Below, in pieces: positions 29,901 through 41,100 of a stretch of DNA of 64,000 nucleotides. The stretch covers positions 666,888-730,887 of the forward strand of contig OZ024786.1 in the NCBI GenBank assembly GCA_964017065.1. The letters run 5' to 3'. The notes under the pieces were generated by a model, which was given only the letters and a program-made list of their open reading frames with translations, was not told where the DNA came from and made no database searches. Position 1 is the stretch's first letter. Every line of letters begins with the position of its first letter. The stretch is from Haliclona indistincta. Its lineage: Eukaryota > Porifera > Demospongiae > Haplosclerida > Chalinidae. The position numbers and the translations under genes were made by a program.

Positions 29901-30817
29901 ATCTACTGGATATTCACAAGACCAGAACTACTCCCTACCATCCTCAGTCAGATGGATTAGTGGAGCGTCTGAATCGTACCCTTAGACAACTGTTGACCAT
30001 TCAGATGCAAAAATGCCCAGAGGATACATGGGATGATCACCTTGCCCCTCTGATGTTAGCTTATCGTTCCAGTATACACGACAGTGTCAAGTTCACACCA
30101 CACTATCTGATGTTTGGACGAGAAGTACGCCTTCCGGTGGATATTATGTTTGGTGGCGAGAGAGCGCCTGGTGAATCTCCAGCTGAATACACAAGCAATG
30201 TGAGGAGCCGCTTCAGCAGAGCGTATGAGACTGCTAGAGATAATGGACAGGGAGCACAGAAGCGACAGAAAGATCACTATGACCGTAAAGTCACAGGAGG
30301 AAGATATAAGCCTGGTGATTTGGTGTGGCTCTACTGTCCAGCAGTATCTCCTGGAAAGGCTAAGAAATTTCATAGTGGTTGGAAGGGACCATACAAAATT
30401 CTGAAAGTGATCTCCGACGTGGTCTACCGAATACAGCTGGTTACCCCACCAACCGACAGGAGACGAAGACAACGCTTGGTCGTACACTTCAATCGACTGA
30501 AGCCCTGTTACACGTCGAGTCCAGGAAACCCTACTGAGAAATCTCCAAGTCAACCGAACCCTCCATCTGCTGGCACACCTACCATAGACCCGCCTGTTGA
30601 AGATGATCTGATGGTGCCCATACCAATAGACGAGCCGACATCACAAGTAGCCAATCCAGACACCAACCCAACTTCCCAAGCAACCACTTCAGATGCTGAT
30701 GCGGCTTCAGAAGCAGTCAGTCCAGATCAAGAAGCAGGCACTCGTGGAGGCAGCTGGTCAGGACAACTTCGGCGCACAGTGCGACCGCCAGACTACTATC
30801 GTCCAGGCTCTTCGTGA
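26894..30817 (+). CDS. pol: retrotransposon Pol polyprotein (PR-RT-RH-IN)
   Basis: About 1,307 codons, made as a Gag-Pol fusion. An aspartic protease with LLVDTGSAITII (DTG near 27034) comes first. The reverse transcriptase follows, with its YLDD active site at 28333-28344. RNase H begins around DTDASN (near 28777). Integrase has the H-H-C-C zinc module at about 29460-29600, and DDE catalytic residues in ALDIIGPLP (near 29672), HTDQGRNF (near 29850) and DGLVERLNR (near 29955). A GPY-type motif (GWKGPYKIL, near 30380) follows. The tail is low-complexity Ser/Thr/Pro-rich. No stop or frame break is seen, and key residues are all present. It ends 13 bp before the 3' LTR. Confidence 0.95.
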   Translation, partial: RSATDELGQPPVAEVTDLNPLHISSTSLQQSIFVNGVVQKRPISLLVDTGSAITIIHERVWCPPQSGLRKVNRPVLAANGGPLSILGQTEVRIVIAGKEFSHQVLIAGDITQECILGADFLTTHGFVIDLGNHVLRVGETSTPLLSSKTPLASSYHVSVGETFVVHPGEERLCKANISCEYPSLAGTTGVVEAQEGIEEKHQILLARVLANPDQGTVPLRIANLSGSAVTLYKGTNLAKFCPLGSPDQDTEYVELPMTESTPDTHVHHVGLQQSPASLLGIDTREWSEHQVEALNGLVSDFSSVFSSGKSDLGRTDKIYHQINTGEAAPICQTPRRLPFHSRQQVAEMLEEMGRQGVIESSSSPWASPIVLVKKKDGSLRFCVDYRKLNKVTTRDSYPLPRVDDILDSLHGAEWFTTLDLRSGYWQVEVEPSDRPKTAFTTPYGLYQFRVMPFGLCNAPSTFQRLMELVLSGMCWEICLIYLDDVIVFGRNWDEHLQRLRQVLSRLQEAHLKLHPGKCQFFRKSVSFLGHVISQHGVETDPVKIQAITHWPPPTNAKELRSFLGLASYYRRFIPKFAEIAAPLYRLQEKESRFSWTEPCQTAFDTLKQKLTTAPVLAFPTRDGMFVLDTDASNIAIGAVLSQLQGGVEKVIAYGSRTLSKSERNYCATRRELLALVYFLRYFRAYLLGRPFHARTDHAALQWLQQFKEPEGQVARWLEQIQEFDFQTLHRPGKLHTNADALSRIVPSQETDATAAVSMDPIDTSNWAPVWTDEDLQHQQANDPDLKIILEWMKTSSERPALVQVSGKGSIVRSLWAQWDCLELRDNVLYRRWEDNVGNVTMFQFVVPQVLVDDVLHALHGGIGGGHLGITKTLRKIRERFYWPGLQKDVEDWCRKCARCAQAKSPSTSARAPLVPSVVGVPMERVALDIIGPLPKSRRGNKYVLVISDYFTRWAEAVSLPNQEASTVAQALMNEWICRYGAPESIHTDQGRNFESKLFSELCDLLDIHKTRTTPYHPQSDGLVERLNRTLRQLLTIQMQKCPEDTWDDHLAPLMLAYRSSIHDSVKFTPHYLMFGREVRLPVDIMFGGERAPGESPAEYTSNVRSRFSRAYETARDNGQGAQKRQKDHYDRKVTGGRYKPGDLVWLYCPAVSPGKAKKFHSGWKGPYKILKVISDVVYRIQLVTPPTDRRRRQRLVVHFNRLKPCYTSSPGNPTEKSPSQPNPPSAGTPTIDPPVEDDLMVPIPIDEPTSQVANPDTNPTSQATTSDADAASEAVSPDQEAGTRGGSWSGQLRRTVRPPDYYRPGSS

Positions 30818-30830
30818 GGAGGGGGAGTAG
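30817..30830 (+). other. polypurine tract
   Basis: AGGAGGGGGAGTAG directly precedes the 3' LTR, the expected primer for plus-strand DNA synthesis. It overlaps the end of pol by about one base. Confidence 0.8.
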
Positions 30831-31023
30831 TGTAACGCCGGACAGTCTAGACCTGACTTAGTCATGTTCACAGAACAATCACTGTTGTATTTTCATACAC
30901 ATGTCACCTCATCATATGACCTAGCCTAACCTTTAAATATGTGTGCATTGACTGTTGCATGAGAGAGTATTTTCTGAGTCATAACTGTTGCACCGTGTTC
31001 CCGACGCTCTGGCTAGCGCTACA
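30831..31023 (+). repeat. 3' LTR
   Basis: 193 bp, read as identical to the 5' LTR, followed by the CTTG target duplicate. Confidence 0.95.
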
Positions 31024-31364
31024 CTTGGTTTTGTAATTCCCATTTTAGTCCAAAAACTCTTAACGCCAATTTCTGCATACTTGATATAGGTAAGAATGTT
31101 CAGTAGTGATTGGGCGATACAGGCATTCTGCACACCGCCATGCTGCGAAAAACCAACAAGGTTTGTAGGTTTTGTTTTTCTGTGACAAAGCCGCATAATT
31201 CGCAAACTCCCACTGCAGAGCACAACACTACCTACCGCACACCAACCCACACACCTCCCACCATCATGGTGGCGTATATCCGATTATCCTACGAACTGGA
31301 AAAGGTCTATATAGAGCTGCACACCGTTGCAGCACCAGGACACGTGTTCGTTAGTATAGTATCC
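31024..31364. other. intergenic, 3' side of giant gene
   Basis: No gene seen. If the last exon of the giant gene is spliced at ATG|GTAAGG rather than ending at TAA 31365, a further exon would have to lie here or beyond the retrotransposon; none is obvious. Confidence 0.4.
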
Positions 31365-32507
31365 TTACCATGAGTATCGTCCTGTGTTCGTGCACAGCTT
31401 AGTCTCAGTGGCGATGAACAGTCCATTGTACACACAACTACTGACAGAGCAGGCACTAGACTGACAGTATAGCCAACTACTGGAGCAATGACTGAGAGAG
31501 AGGAGGGAGGGAGAGGGAGAGGGAGAGAGAGAGGGAGAGGGAGGGAGAGAGAGAGAGAGAGAGAGACAGAGAGGAAGAGAGGGAGGGAGGGATAGAGAGG
31601 GAGAGAGGAGGAGGAGGGAGGTAGAGATGGGAGGGAGAGAGAGAGGGAGAGGAGGAGGAGGGAGGGAGAGATGGGAGGGAGAGAGAGAGAGGGAGAGAGG
31701 GGGAGGGAGAGAGGGAGAGAACATTTAAATCGAGCTCTTGAAAATGAAGATGATTCATTACCAAGGATTGCAGCCGACACTTGCTCGTTGGACAATTTCA
31801 TCATAAAATGGGCAATCTACAAAACAACATAGATACAATCTCCTCAGTATAGTGTCCTCTCACCTGATGGAAATCCATCATCCCCAGTGCTTCTCTTTGA
31901 TAATGGTCCTGCAATACATGACATCATAATGACATCATTGTGACATCATCACTCACTAGTGTAGTCGTATTGAGGGCAGCAGCGACCAGGCCTAGCCACA
32001 CCCCTCTCAGCCGGCACAGGAGTGATCCCATCAGCACACTCCATCAGGTGAGGGCAAGACCCGTTGGGGCAACGACAAGAGTAGGTCACACAACATGCTG
32101 TAACACGGGTCTCAACTAGGATGGAATCCTCAGGGCACTCGAATTGTTGCTGAGGGCAGGGGCACTGTATTGCATCACATGTAGTCAAGCCAGCATCAAT
32201 GATGGATTGAAGAGGATGATGACATACTGTAGCATTGGAAGCTGAAGAATAGAGAATACTATATTTAGTAACTGTTACTAATAATAGACACACTATACTG
32301 AACGGGAGAAAAAGTCAAATTAATGTCAAAATGCTAATAATATCATTAGTTTACCTGAGCAGGTTACTCTCTCAGAGCCAATGTACCACTCAGCTACACA
32401 CCTGCCACAGTAGGAGGGTCGACACACAGCAGTGCGGTGAGAGGGACAGGTGGCGTCAGCACATGGGTCACGCTCACAGCGTACAGTAGGAATACCATCA
32501 GGACATT
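31365..32507 (-). CDS. giant gene part 8: C-terminal Cys-rich exons
   Basis: Exons 32355-32507, 31957-32241, 31864-31908, 31762-31816 and 31365-31491 splice in phase. They give ECPDGIPTVRCERDPCADAT with CRPSYCGRC; then VCHHPLQS...CPCPQQQFEC and CCPQYDYT; then DCPFYDEIVQRASVGCNPCH with CSSSWLYCQSSAC. The last two blocks resemble VWC modules. The frame ends TGRYSW at TAA 31365, but ATG|GTAAGG at the same place would also serve as a splice donor. Confidence 0.7.
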
Positions 32508-35113
32508 CTGAGAGGAGAGAAAGAGAGGGGAGAGAGAGAGAGGTGATCAAACAGTACAGTAGCGCCAGTTAGTCACAACCTGGCGGTGGTGATGGTGTCA
32601 CAGGGATCAGAGACTCCTCACAGTACTGTCCAGTGTAATCCGGTGGGCAGGTGCAGCTGTACCCAGCTGGGTCATCCCGCTGAGCCGTGGTATTAGTGCA
32701 GTTAGGATCACCAGCACTACCGGCGCACACTCCACCATTCACACACCAGGATGGCACAATCTCAACATTAATAGTGAGTGGGTTCAGTGGGAACAGCCCT
32801 CCACTGTCTCTCACTGATACCATGATCTGATCACTGGCTAAGCCTCCCTGGGCACTGTAGGTGATGTTGAGTCCTATGAATGCTAGGGGTCTTGTGAAAT
32901 TGAACAGTGCAGATCCATCGGGCCAGACGATGGGTAGCGATTGAGCTACTGTGAAGGCTCGCAGCCAGGTCACATGACTTGAGCTATCGGTAGAACTGAC
33001 GGTAGGCTGAAGGAAGTTAGTAGAGCCGTCAACATCGTATCCGCCGACTTTAGCTACAGTTGTGGGCATGGTCTTGTTTGTTTCCACGGTAACGTTAACA
33101 ACAGTCACCATCCATGGGTAGGGTGTTTCGTCATTGCGACCCAAACCATCGTAGAAGAACAGCACAGGATTATCATTGGAGCCGAGGATGGTGATATTGA
33201 TACGAGACATTGCTGACAACGGTATGTGACTAGGATCGAACATCACCTCTTGTACCATGATATCCAGCTGCTCAACACCATAGCAATTCTGACAAGGTGT
33301 GTAGGTGAAGGCACCATCCTGGGTTAGGTTGACACGACCCAGAGCAGGCACTGAAGTTAGTGAGAAGAGTACTTCGTCTCCCTCACTGTCCGTGACGTAC
33401 TGTTTCAAAGAGAGAGTGAGAGGGTCGCTGTCTTCTTGGGTCTCCAGAGCAGGAAACGAGAGAGAAGGAGGTGTGTTCAAGGAGAGGTTTCCTACTTGCA
33501 TCACGATGAAGTGGACAGGACGATCCAGGTAGCTCAGTGATTCGGTTGTTATGTTAGTAGGTGTGGCTGTTGTGTTAGTAGAGTTGGTCTGTCGGCGACG
33601 ACGTGAGAGTGAGGCGGGACGATTGAGTGAGGACAAATCCTGACCAGGTAGAACAGTAGAGCAGACCTACATGTATGAGAAACATTAATGTGTGTGTGTG
33701 TGTGTGAGTGTGTGTGTGTGAGTGTGTGTGAGTGTGTGTGTGAGTGTGTGTGTGAGTGTGTACCTCTACACGTATGGTCCTGGTTGCCATGTCAACCACA
33801 GAGTCACTCTGACACGTGTCATCAACCTCACGCCACACACTGTCATCTGAGAGGAGAACACAAGGGGTTAAACAATGCCAAACCTTCACCTTACAATAAC
33901 ACACATGCATCTATACTACATGACTACAGCATTGAGGAATCTGGATCACACTGCTCATTGCTTAGTACAGCAGTCACATTACTTCGTACACAATATTTCT
34001 ACACAGGTACAGTATTTCTTTTAAAGATTCGGCACCTCCTATTTTTCGGCACCTAGTCGTTGAAATGCGTACTAAACCTCCAAATTTCGGCAAGCGCTTT
34101 GGTTCTTCGTCATAGTCAGCCAACAGCCCGACGTTAAAAGTCCTCAATAGAAAAGAGCTGTAGACGCGTTCTCATTCAAAACACGTGCTCGTCGCCACAC
34201 TTCCAATTATTTGGCGCTTATAGATCTTCTACCACAATTACCTCCAAATATTGGGCAAGAAAATCTGAAATTATTTATTTTGCGCCGAATTTTTAGAAGA
34301 AATACGGTAGCAAGTATTATTACGTCATGAGTAAAATCGTACACGTCTCTCTCACTCACCAATATCCCAGTATGCTAGCTCGACCTGGCTGGTAGCTAGA
34401 TCAATGCTGCTATCAAAGGAGACATTGAGCTCCAGAGATACTGATAGACTGTCAGCACCAAGGAACGATATGAAGAAACTAGGACCACCCACTGCAGAGA
34501 ACCTGAAAGAGAAAGAGAGAGAGTCAGAGTCAGTGAGTGAGTCAGTAAGTTTATGCATGAGCGAGTGAGTGAGTGAGTGAGTGGGTGAGCGAGTGAGTGA
34601 GTGAGTGGGTGAGTGAGTGAGTGAGTGAGTGAGTCAGTGAGTGAGTCAGTGAGAGAGCGAGCGAGTGAATGAGTGAGTGAGTGAATGAGAGAGTGAATGA
34701 GTGAATGAGCGAGTCAGCGAGTGAGTTAGTTAGTTAGTTATTCAGTCACCTTCGTGCTATCTCTCGGCTAGTTTGGTCCATGGTAGTGTAAGGGTTACTG
34801 ATGTAGGGCACAGCTACACGATAGTTATGAGTCACATCCTCCTCTGTCAGGAATCCAGCAAACACTCTCTCACCATCTGGTAGAGCTGAGGACAAAAATA
34901 CAACACATCAATAGTCACTGCACTGCACTGTTTGAAATTCAAGTTTACTATTTTTAACTCAAGCACTCACCTGTCTGTGTGGTGATGGTGATGTTGTATT
35001 GCTTGTTCAGCACTATTGTCTCATTGGAGGGTGCGGTTTGTGTGAGGGTGACACTTGTGAAAGAGGAGGGTAACTCAGTGTCAGTCGTACCTGGAGAACA
35101 GTAATTATGACGA

Positions 35114-35160
<47 letters not shown>

Positions 35161-38100
35161 TGAGTATGTGAGTGAGTGGGTGAGTGAGTGGGTGAGTGAG
35201 TAGGTGAGTGAGTGAGAGGGTGAGTGAGTGAGTGAGTGGGTGAGTGAGAGGGTGAGTGAGTGAGTGAGTGAGTGGGTGAGTGAGTGAGTGAGAGGGTGAG
35301 TGTGTGAGTGAGTAAGCGAGCGAGTGAATGAATGAGTGGGTGAGTGAATGTGTGAGTAAGAGAGTGAGTGAGTGAGTGAGTGAGAGAGTGAGTGAGTGAG
35401 TGAGTGAGTGAGGTGACTGAATGAGTGAGCGAGTGAGGTGAGTGCGTGTGAGTGTGTGTGTGAGTGAGTGAGTGAGTCATCTTCAACTCACGTATAACTA
35501 TGTTAGTCAGTGGGTCACTGTTCACGCATGTGTGAGCTAAACTGCAAAACTCCAGTTGATGGTAGACCAGCCGTCCTGGCTCGAAGCTCACACTTCTAGC
35601 AGCATCTGGAGTGACCCCATCAGCGAGGGCAACAATGTCGGACAGGTTAGCTAAAGGAGTTGAGTCCACTAGAAGCATTCCATTAGTAATGGTGGCTGAG
35701 CGACCATTGTTGAAACTGACATCAGTACGAGGAAGGATATCAGTGGAGTCAGGCTCACTACCAATAGACCAGACTATGGAGGGAGGGAGAGAGGGAGGGA
35801 GAGCGAGGGAGAGAGGGAGGAAGAGAGGGAGGGAGGAAGAGAGGGAGGGAGGAAGAGAGGGAGGGAGAGGGTGGGAGGGAGGAAGAGAGAGAAGAGGGAA
35901 GGAGAGAGAGGGAAGGAGAGAGAGGGAGGGAGGGAGGGAGGGAGGGAGAGAGGAAGAGAGGGAGGGAGAGGGTGGGAGGGAGGAAGAGAGAGAAGAGGGA
36001 AGGAGAGAGAGGGAAGGAGAGAGAGGGAGGGAGGGAGAGAGGGAGAGAGGGAGGGAAGAGAGAGAGGAGAAAGGGAGAGAGGGAGGGAGGGAGGAAAAGA
36101 GGGAGGGAGGAAGAGAGAGAGGGAGGGTGGGAGAGAGGGAGGGAGGAAGAGAGGGAGGAGGGATAGAGGGAGAGAGAGAGGAAGAGAGAGAGATTATGAA
36201 TAACGTGAAGACAAGGTAAAATCTTTGCTATAAAACTATGTTACATTTTATCTCTGTTACAAAGTACTAAAACTAATAGCAAGTTAACAACCGTATAAAT
36301 TTATGTACTCACATGTCTCGGCTACGTCGTCCGTAATCCCCGCCCACTCTGTACGAGCTCGCTGTGTGTCATCTGAAGCCAGCACATTCACCACGGTACC
36401 ATTCTCTCCAGCAACCATCACTACCCTACTGTGCTCCAATACTATACTCATCATTAGCTGGGTTTGATTCAACTCGACGTCCTGGTAGGTTATGCCATGA
36501 CTGGTTGCCGTAACAACCAGCCCCGCCCCATTAGTCGCTTGAACTGTTACGTAATAGGTCGTATTATCAGTCAGCTCCAAGGTATTGTTTATAGCTTGTG
36601 TTGCAGAATCTATAGACAGGAATGGTTGTACGTCTTGTCCGTTGGGCTGCGTCCCGATTGCCCACTGGTATTCAGCTATTCCACTCTCCTCATCAATGAA
36701 TAACCATCGGGCGGATATAGTGTCGTCGTTGCCTTGGTAACGGGTGTCCTGGGTGGTGGAAAATTGCACGTCAAATTGTTCGATGGGGAGCGATAGTTTG
36801 GGAGGCGAGGTATCGATTAGTACGCCATTGGAGCTGGCACGAACATGCTGTCCTGAAGCAGACACAGCCTCTATAGTGATGAAGTAGTTGCCAGGAGACA
36901 GGGTATTGGTGAGAGTGAGGTTAGATTGAGAGAGGGATGAATCGATGGGTGCACCACTGCCACTACCACTCGCTGATGAGGAGGGACTGGAGCTGAGAGA
37001 GAAGGTGGTGATGTAGGGATCAGTAGAGCTGGGACAAGGTGAGTCACACGCATAGTTAGAGCAGATACCAGTAAGACAAGGACGGCAGGGGAACGAGATA
37101 GTCTAGAGAAGTGAAAGGAGGAATAATATTTACAGTGTAATCGAACACAATATACTTTCTAGTCTAGCTGCCTCACAGAGGGTCACTGGTAGAGCCAGGA
37201 CACCTGTGCACTAAGCAGTGTCTAGCTGCCTCACAGAGGGTCACTGGTAGAGCCAGGACACCTGTGCACTAAGCAGTGTCTAGCTGCCTCACAGAGGGTC
37301 ACTGGTAGAGCCAGGACACCTGTGCACTAAGCAGTGTCTTACAAGCTACGCAATTCAACTACCTCCCACTGCAGGTGTGGGTAGTCCCACCTGAACCCAT
37401 AGTGGTTGCAGTCAGTACAAGACGAGAATAACAATAATTATTATAGAAGCTCACACTAACAAACTGTGCACTATCTTACCTCAAATGTCTTTACATCAGT
37501 GAGTCCTGGCTGGGTACCAACGCCTGCTCTGAACTCCACTATAGGGCTCGCCCAGCTGTAGAACGGTCTACCGTAAGCACACACACCATCTCCATCTCGA
37601 GCAGGGAGAGTTACATTAGAGAACACAGCTGTCACAGAGGGAGGGCTGACACTGCAGTCTACACCACACTCTGGTACGAAACCGTCTCTCTGGAACACGT
37701 GTAGGATCATTCGAGTGCTTGCAGAGAATTCTGGCAGGCCGTGGAGCGTAGCTTGTATGGTACCATCTACGTAAAGGTCAGCTTTTCGTACAAAAGTCAG
37801 TCCGAGTTGCTGGTTAGTGAACCTTATCTCGTATATGTGAGGTACTGAGAGGTCAAAGGTCACGTTCTGGGTAACATAGCGCGGCTCAGAGAGTGATTGG
37901 TTGTCCTTAAACCACATCACAACCTTCTGTTGGTTGTAGAGCGACTCGCTGATGTAACTATGGTGGACTTGAAGACCAAACCCTTTGAAGATGTCTGGAT
38001 TAGTAAACCCTTCTCCTTCTAGATCGAAATCAGCCAGCAAGCTAGGCATTCCAGGGCTATCGAGAAAGACTACACTAGTGATGGCGGCGTCTAGAACGTC

Positions 38101-41100
38101 TCTGTCACCCAGTGCAGCTCTGATAGTGAGAGATATAGTCACATCCCCTGCTAGGCGGGTTACTCTGGTTTGGTAAGCAGCTGAGTTCATTTTCTGCGTC
38201 GTGGTATCGTAAGTTGACGATATCGCTCGACCTGGTGGGTCGGTGGAGAGACTGGTTTGACCAGATTCAGTGTAACTTATAGCGCTACTGGACAGCCCGT
38301 CCAGCAATGAGGTGGTTAGAATGCTCCAGTCAGCATGACTAGAGGCTAGACTATAGTAGCTGTTATTGGGGCAGGCAGTTTGGGAGAGATTGCCTGAGAG
38401 AGATAAAGGTTGAAAGACAGCGTGACTGAACGAGGCACTTAGAGTTGATATGTCACTTTGGAATACTAGATCGCTCTCCCAGTTAGTACCATCTTTAACA
38501 GACCCAGCTGTAAGTTCGAGTGTGTCCGATATAACCGGTTGGGTGAGTATGGTTGTGTTTAGTCCAGCGCCATTACGTGCTCGCACACTAGCTGCGTAAG
38601 ACTTGCCAGCCTCGAGGTCTAACCCATTGAAAGAGAAAGATGTTGCTAAGCCGACACTGGTGTACCCAAACACCTCAAGGCCTGTTGTAAACTTGTCCGG
38701 ACTGGTCAAGCAGGTTTGTAGCTCAAAGAAAGCGACCTCGTACGAATCAATAGGACTCTCTGGGTCTGTGAATTCCTCCCATGACAGTGAAATATCGTCT
38801 CCTTGGTTCACATAAGCTCTGTAGTCGGTGCCGCTAAGACTGATACGAGATTCAGCTGGGCCTATTGTTGTCATGTGACTAGTGGGTGGAGTCTGATCAA
38901 TGACTGTTGGTATCGGAGAAGAGTAAACCACACATCTCTTCGCTTGATCAACAGCTCTGAGAGTGACGTAATACGACGTTCCATGAACCAATTCCAATCC
39001 ATTTCGAGTCCTCAAAGTGTCTAGTTCAACTCGCTCGAACCCAAAAGCCTCAAATTGTGAGGAATAGTTCGAAGTGATGTCATTACAAAGAGATTGGAGA
39101 CTGTCTGCCGAACTCAAATTCCGTGAACCAAGAGCCCATTCATAGTAGATCAAAGGTAAGTCGGACTGGAACCCATCCCAGTGGGCGGTGATAGAGGTGT
39201 TGTCTGATTGGTAGCGAGGGGCGGTAACGGTTCCCGGGACGATCATGTGACCGTAGCCGACTTGAATCCCATTGGATGTAGCATCGGCCATTGCCCCAGA
39301 AACAGCATGAGCTCGAACAGTGATGAAATACCGATTCATCGCTCGCAGATTGAGCCCAGTAATGTTATAACTTGTCCTCAAACCAATGCTAGTGAATGGG
39401 AACACGTCTGATCTGGTACTAGCATAGTGCCGGTCACTGCCTGCTGCTATTTCGTAATACTCAATCTCTTGCTCGAAATCATTTTCTTCACCAAACCCGC
39501 TCCAGTGGGCCGAGAGCACTGAGACTGATTCCTGGAAGCTGAGATCTAGACCGAGCACCGGCCCGTCATCAACAGATCCTGGTACCAGTAGCTGTGTGGT
39601 GACGGACGTTCCATTGCTCTTGAGTAGGTGGAGTCGGCCGGTATAATCCACGCCCCTAACGATGATGCGATAAGCTTCGTTATCAAACAGCTGTACTTGA
39701 TTGGAGCTCACAAAGTAGTCATTAATGATAGCCCCGCCCACTGGGTGTGGTTCTACTGAGGTGAAGTTCAGCACTAGATTGCCGTCCACGTTCTCAATTG
39801 CCCATTCCACAGACTGCATTGGGCAGCTGGTACCAAATCTGACATGCCCGCTTATCATCGTGGTGACATTCTGATAGTCATTATCTCTACCAAGAGTGCT
39901 ACCATCCGTGATGAAAGATTGGAGAGCGTTGGACTGACTAATCACATAGACTGGCGGGCTGGTTACCCGGGAGTGGAGTCCTGCGTTGTTGAAGGCTCTG
40001 ACAGTTGCGTAGAAAGGTCGTCGAGATGAGTGGTTAAAGGTCACGCGATCAAGAGTCGTCTGTAAGTGCTGAGAGGTAGTGGATTGAGTGGGTGTGATGG
40101 TGTGGAATGTGATGATGTCATCAGCTCCAGGGGTGTGGCCTACACCAATCTCATACCTGCAATAAAACAGTTCAAATATGAAACCCAGGCAGTTGTACAG
40201 ACAATGCATGAAACCGATTTTTATTAGCACTAGTAGAAATAAAGCATATAGCATTGCAAAAGTGTACATGCAGCTAACCATTCTATTCCTGATTCAGGAT
40301 CAGTAAAGGCACCGTACTGTAGTGAGAGGCGGTCGGTCACTAGCACACACACTGCCTCACTGTCACGCATCACACCGGTCACACCTTCACTGACTCCCTC
40401 GTACACACCAGATGCATAGTTCGGCAACACGACCACGCCCACTGATGATGAAACAGGTGGAGTCCAGTCATAGTAAACTGCTCGAGATGTAACAATATTC
40501 TCCAGCCCAGCTCCATTGGTGTAATACAGAGTTACATAGTAAGCTTGTCCTGAAGTGAAGTTCAACACAGGCGAAGTGAAGTTGGTTGTGTTTCCCGGGA
40601 GCACAGAAGAGAAGAGACGTGATTGGTCGAGATTGTCAGTTGCTATGGAGATAGTTTGTGAAGCAATGGTAGACTCAGGGTCATTGGTATGTAGCCATGA
40701 GCAGGTGAGTTGGGACAAGAGAGATGGAAGGGACGGAGGAGAGAAAGGAAGGTGAGTAGAGCATGAGATCTGTGGAGATACAAACAAGTCACTCACTCAC
40801 TCACTCACTCACTCACTCACTCACTCACTCACTCACTCACTCACTCACCCACCCACCCACCCACCCACCCACCCACCCACCCACCCACTCCACTCACTCA
40901 CTCACTCACTCACTCACTCACTCACTCACTCACTCACTCACTCACTCACTCACTCACTCACTCACTCACCCACCCACTCACCCACTCACCCACTCACCCC
41001 CTCCCTCACCCACCCACTCACCCACCCACCCACCCACTCACTCACTCACTCACTCACCCACCCACCCACTCACCCACTCACCCCCTCCCTCACCCACCCA

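Larger units (their letters stand above)
25614..31023 (+). mobile_element. complete Ty3/Gypsy-type LTR retrotransposon
   Basis: 5,410 bp bounded by two LTRs of 193 bp that I read as identical, each starting TG and ending CA. CTTG lies immediately outside both ends (25610-25613 and 31024-31027), a 4-bp target duplication. Internal order is primer-binding site, gag, -1 frameshift signal, pol with protease, reverse transcriptase, RNase H and integrase, then a purine tract. Integrase after RNase H places it in the Ty3/Gypsy group; a GPY motif follows the integrase core. No envelope frame and no chromodomain are seen. Identical LTRs and open frames mean a very recent insertion that may still be active. 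It sits about 340 bp beyond the 3' end of the giant gene. Confidence 0.95.

Noticed and set aside
30056..30553. 165-codon minus-strand frame in the retrotransposon
   Set aside because: Shadow of the pol frame; no motif of its own.
35611..36219. Frames rich in GGREGG/EREREG
   Set aside because: Translations of GGGA/GA purine tracts within introns; also at 31307-31804, 44793-45150, 51095-51406, 59365-59772 and 59957-60208.
37163..37336. Three repeats considered as a CRISPR-like array
   Set aside because: The units are contiguous without spacers and lie in an animal gene's intron.
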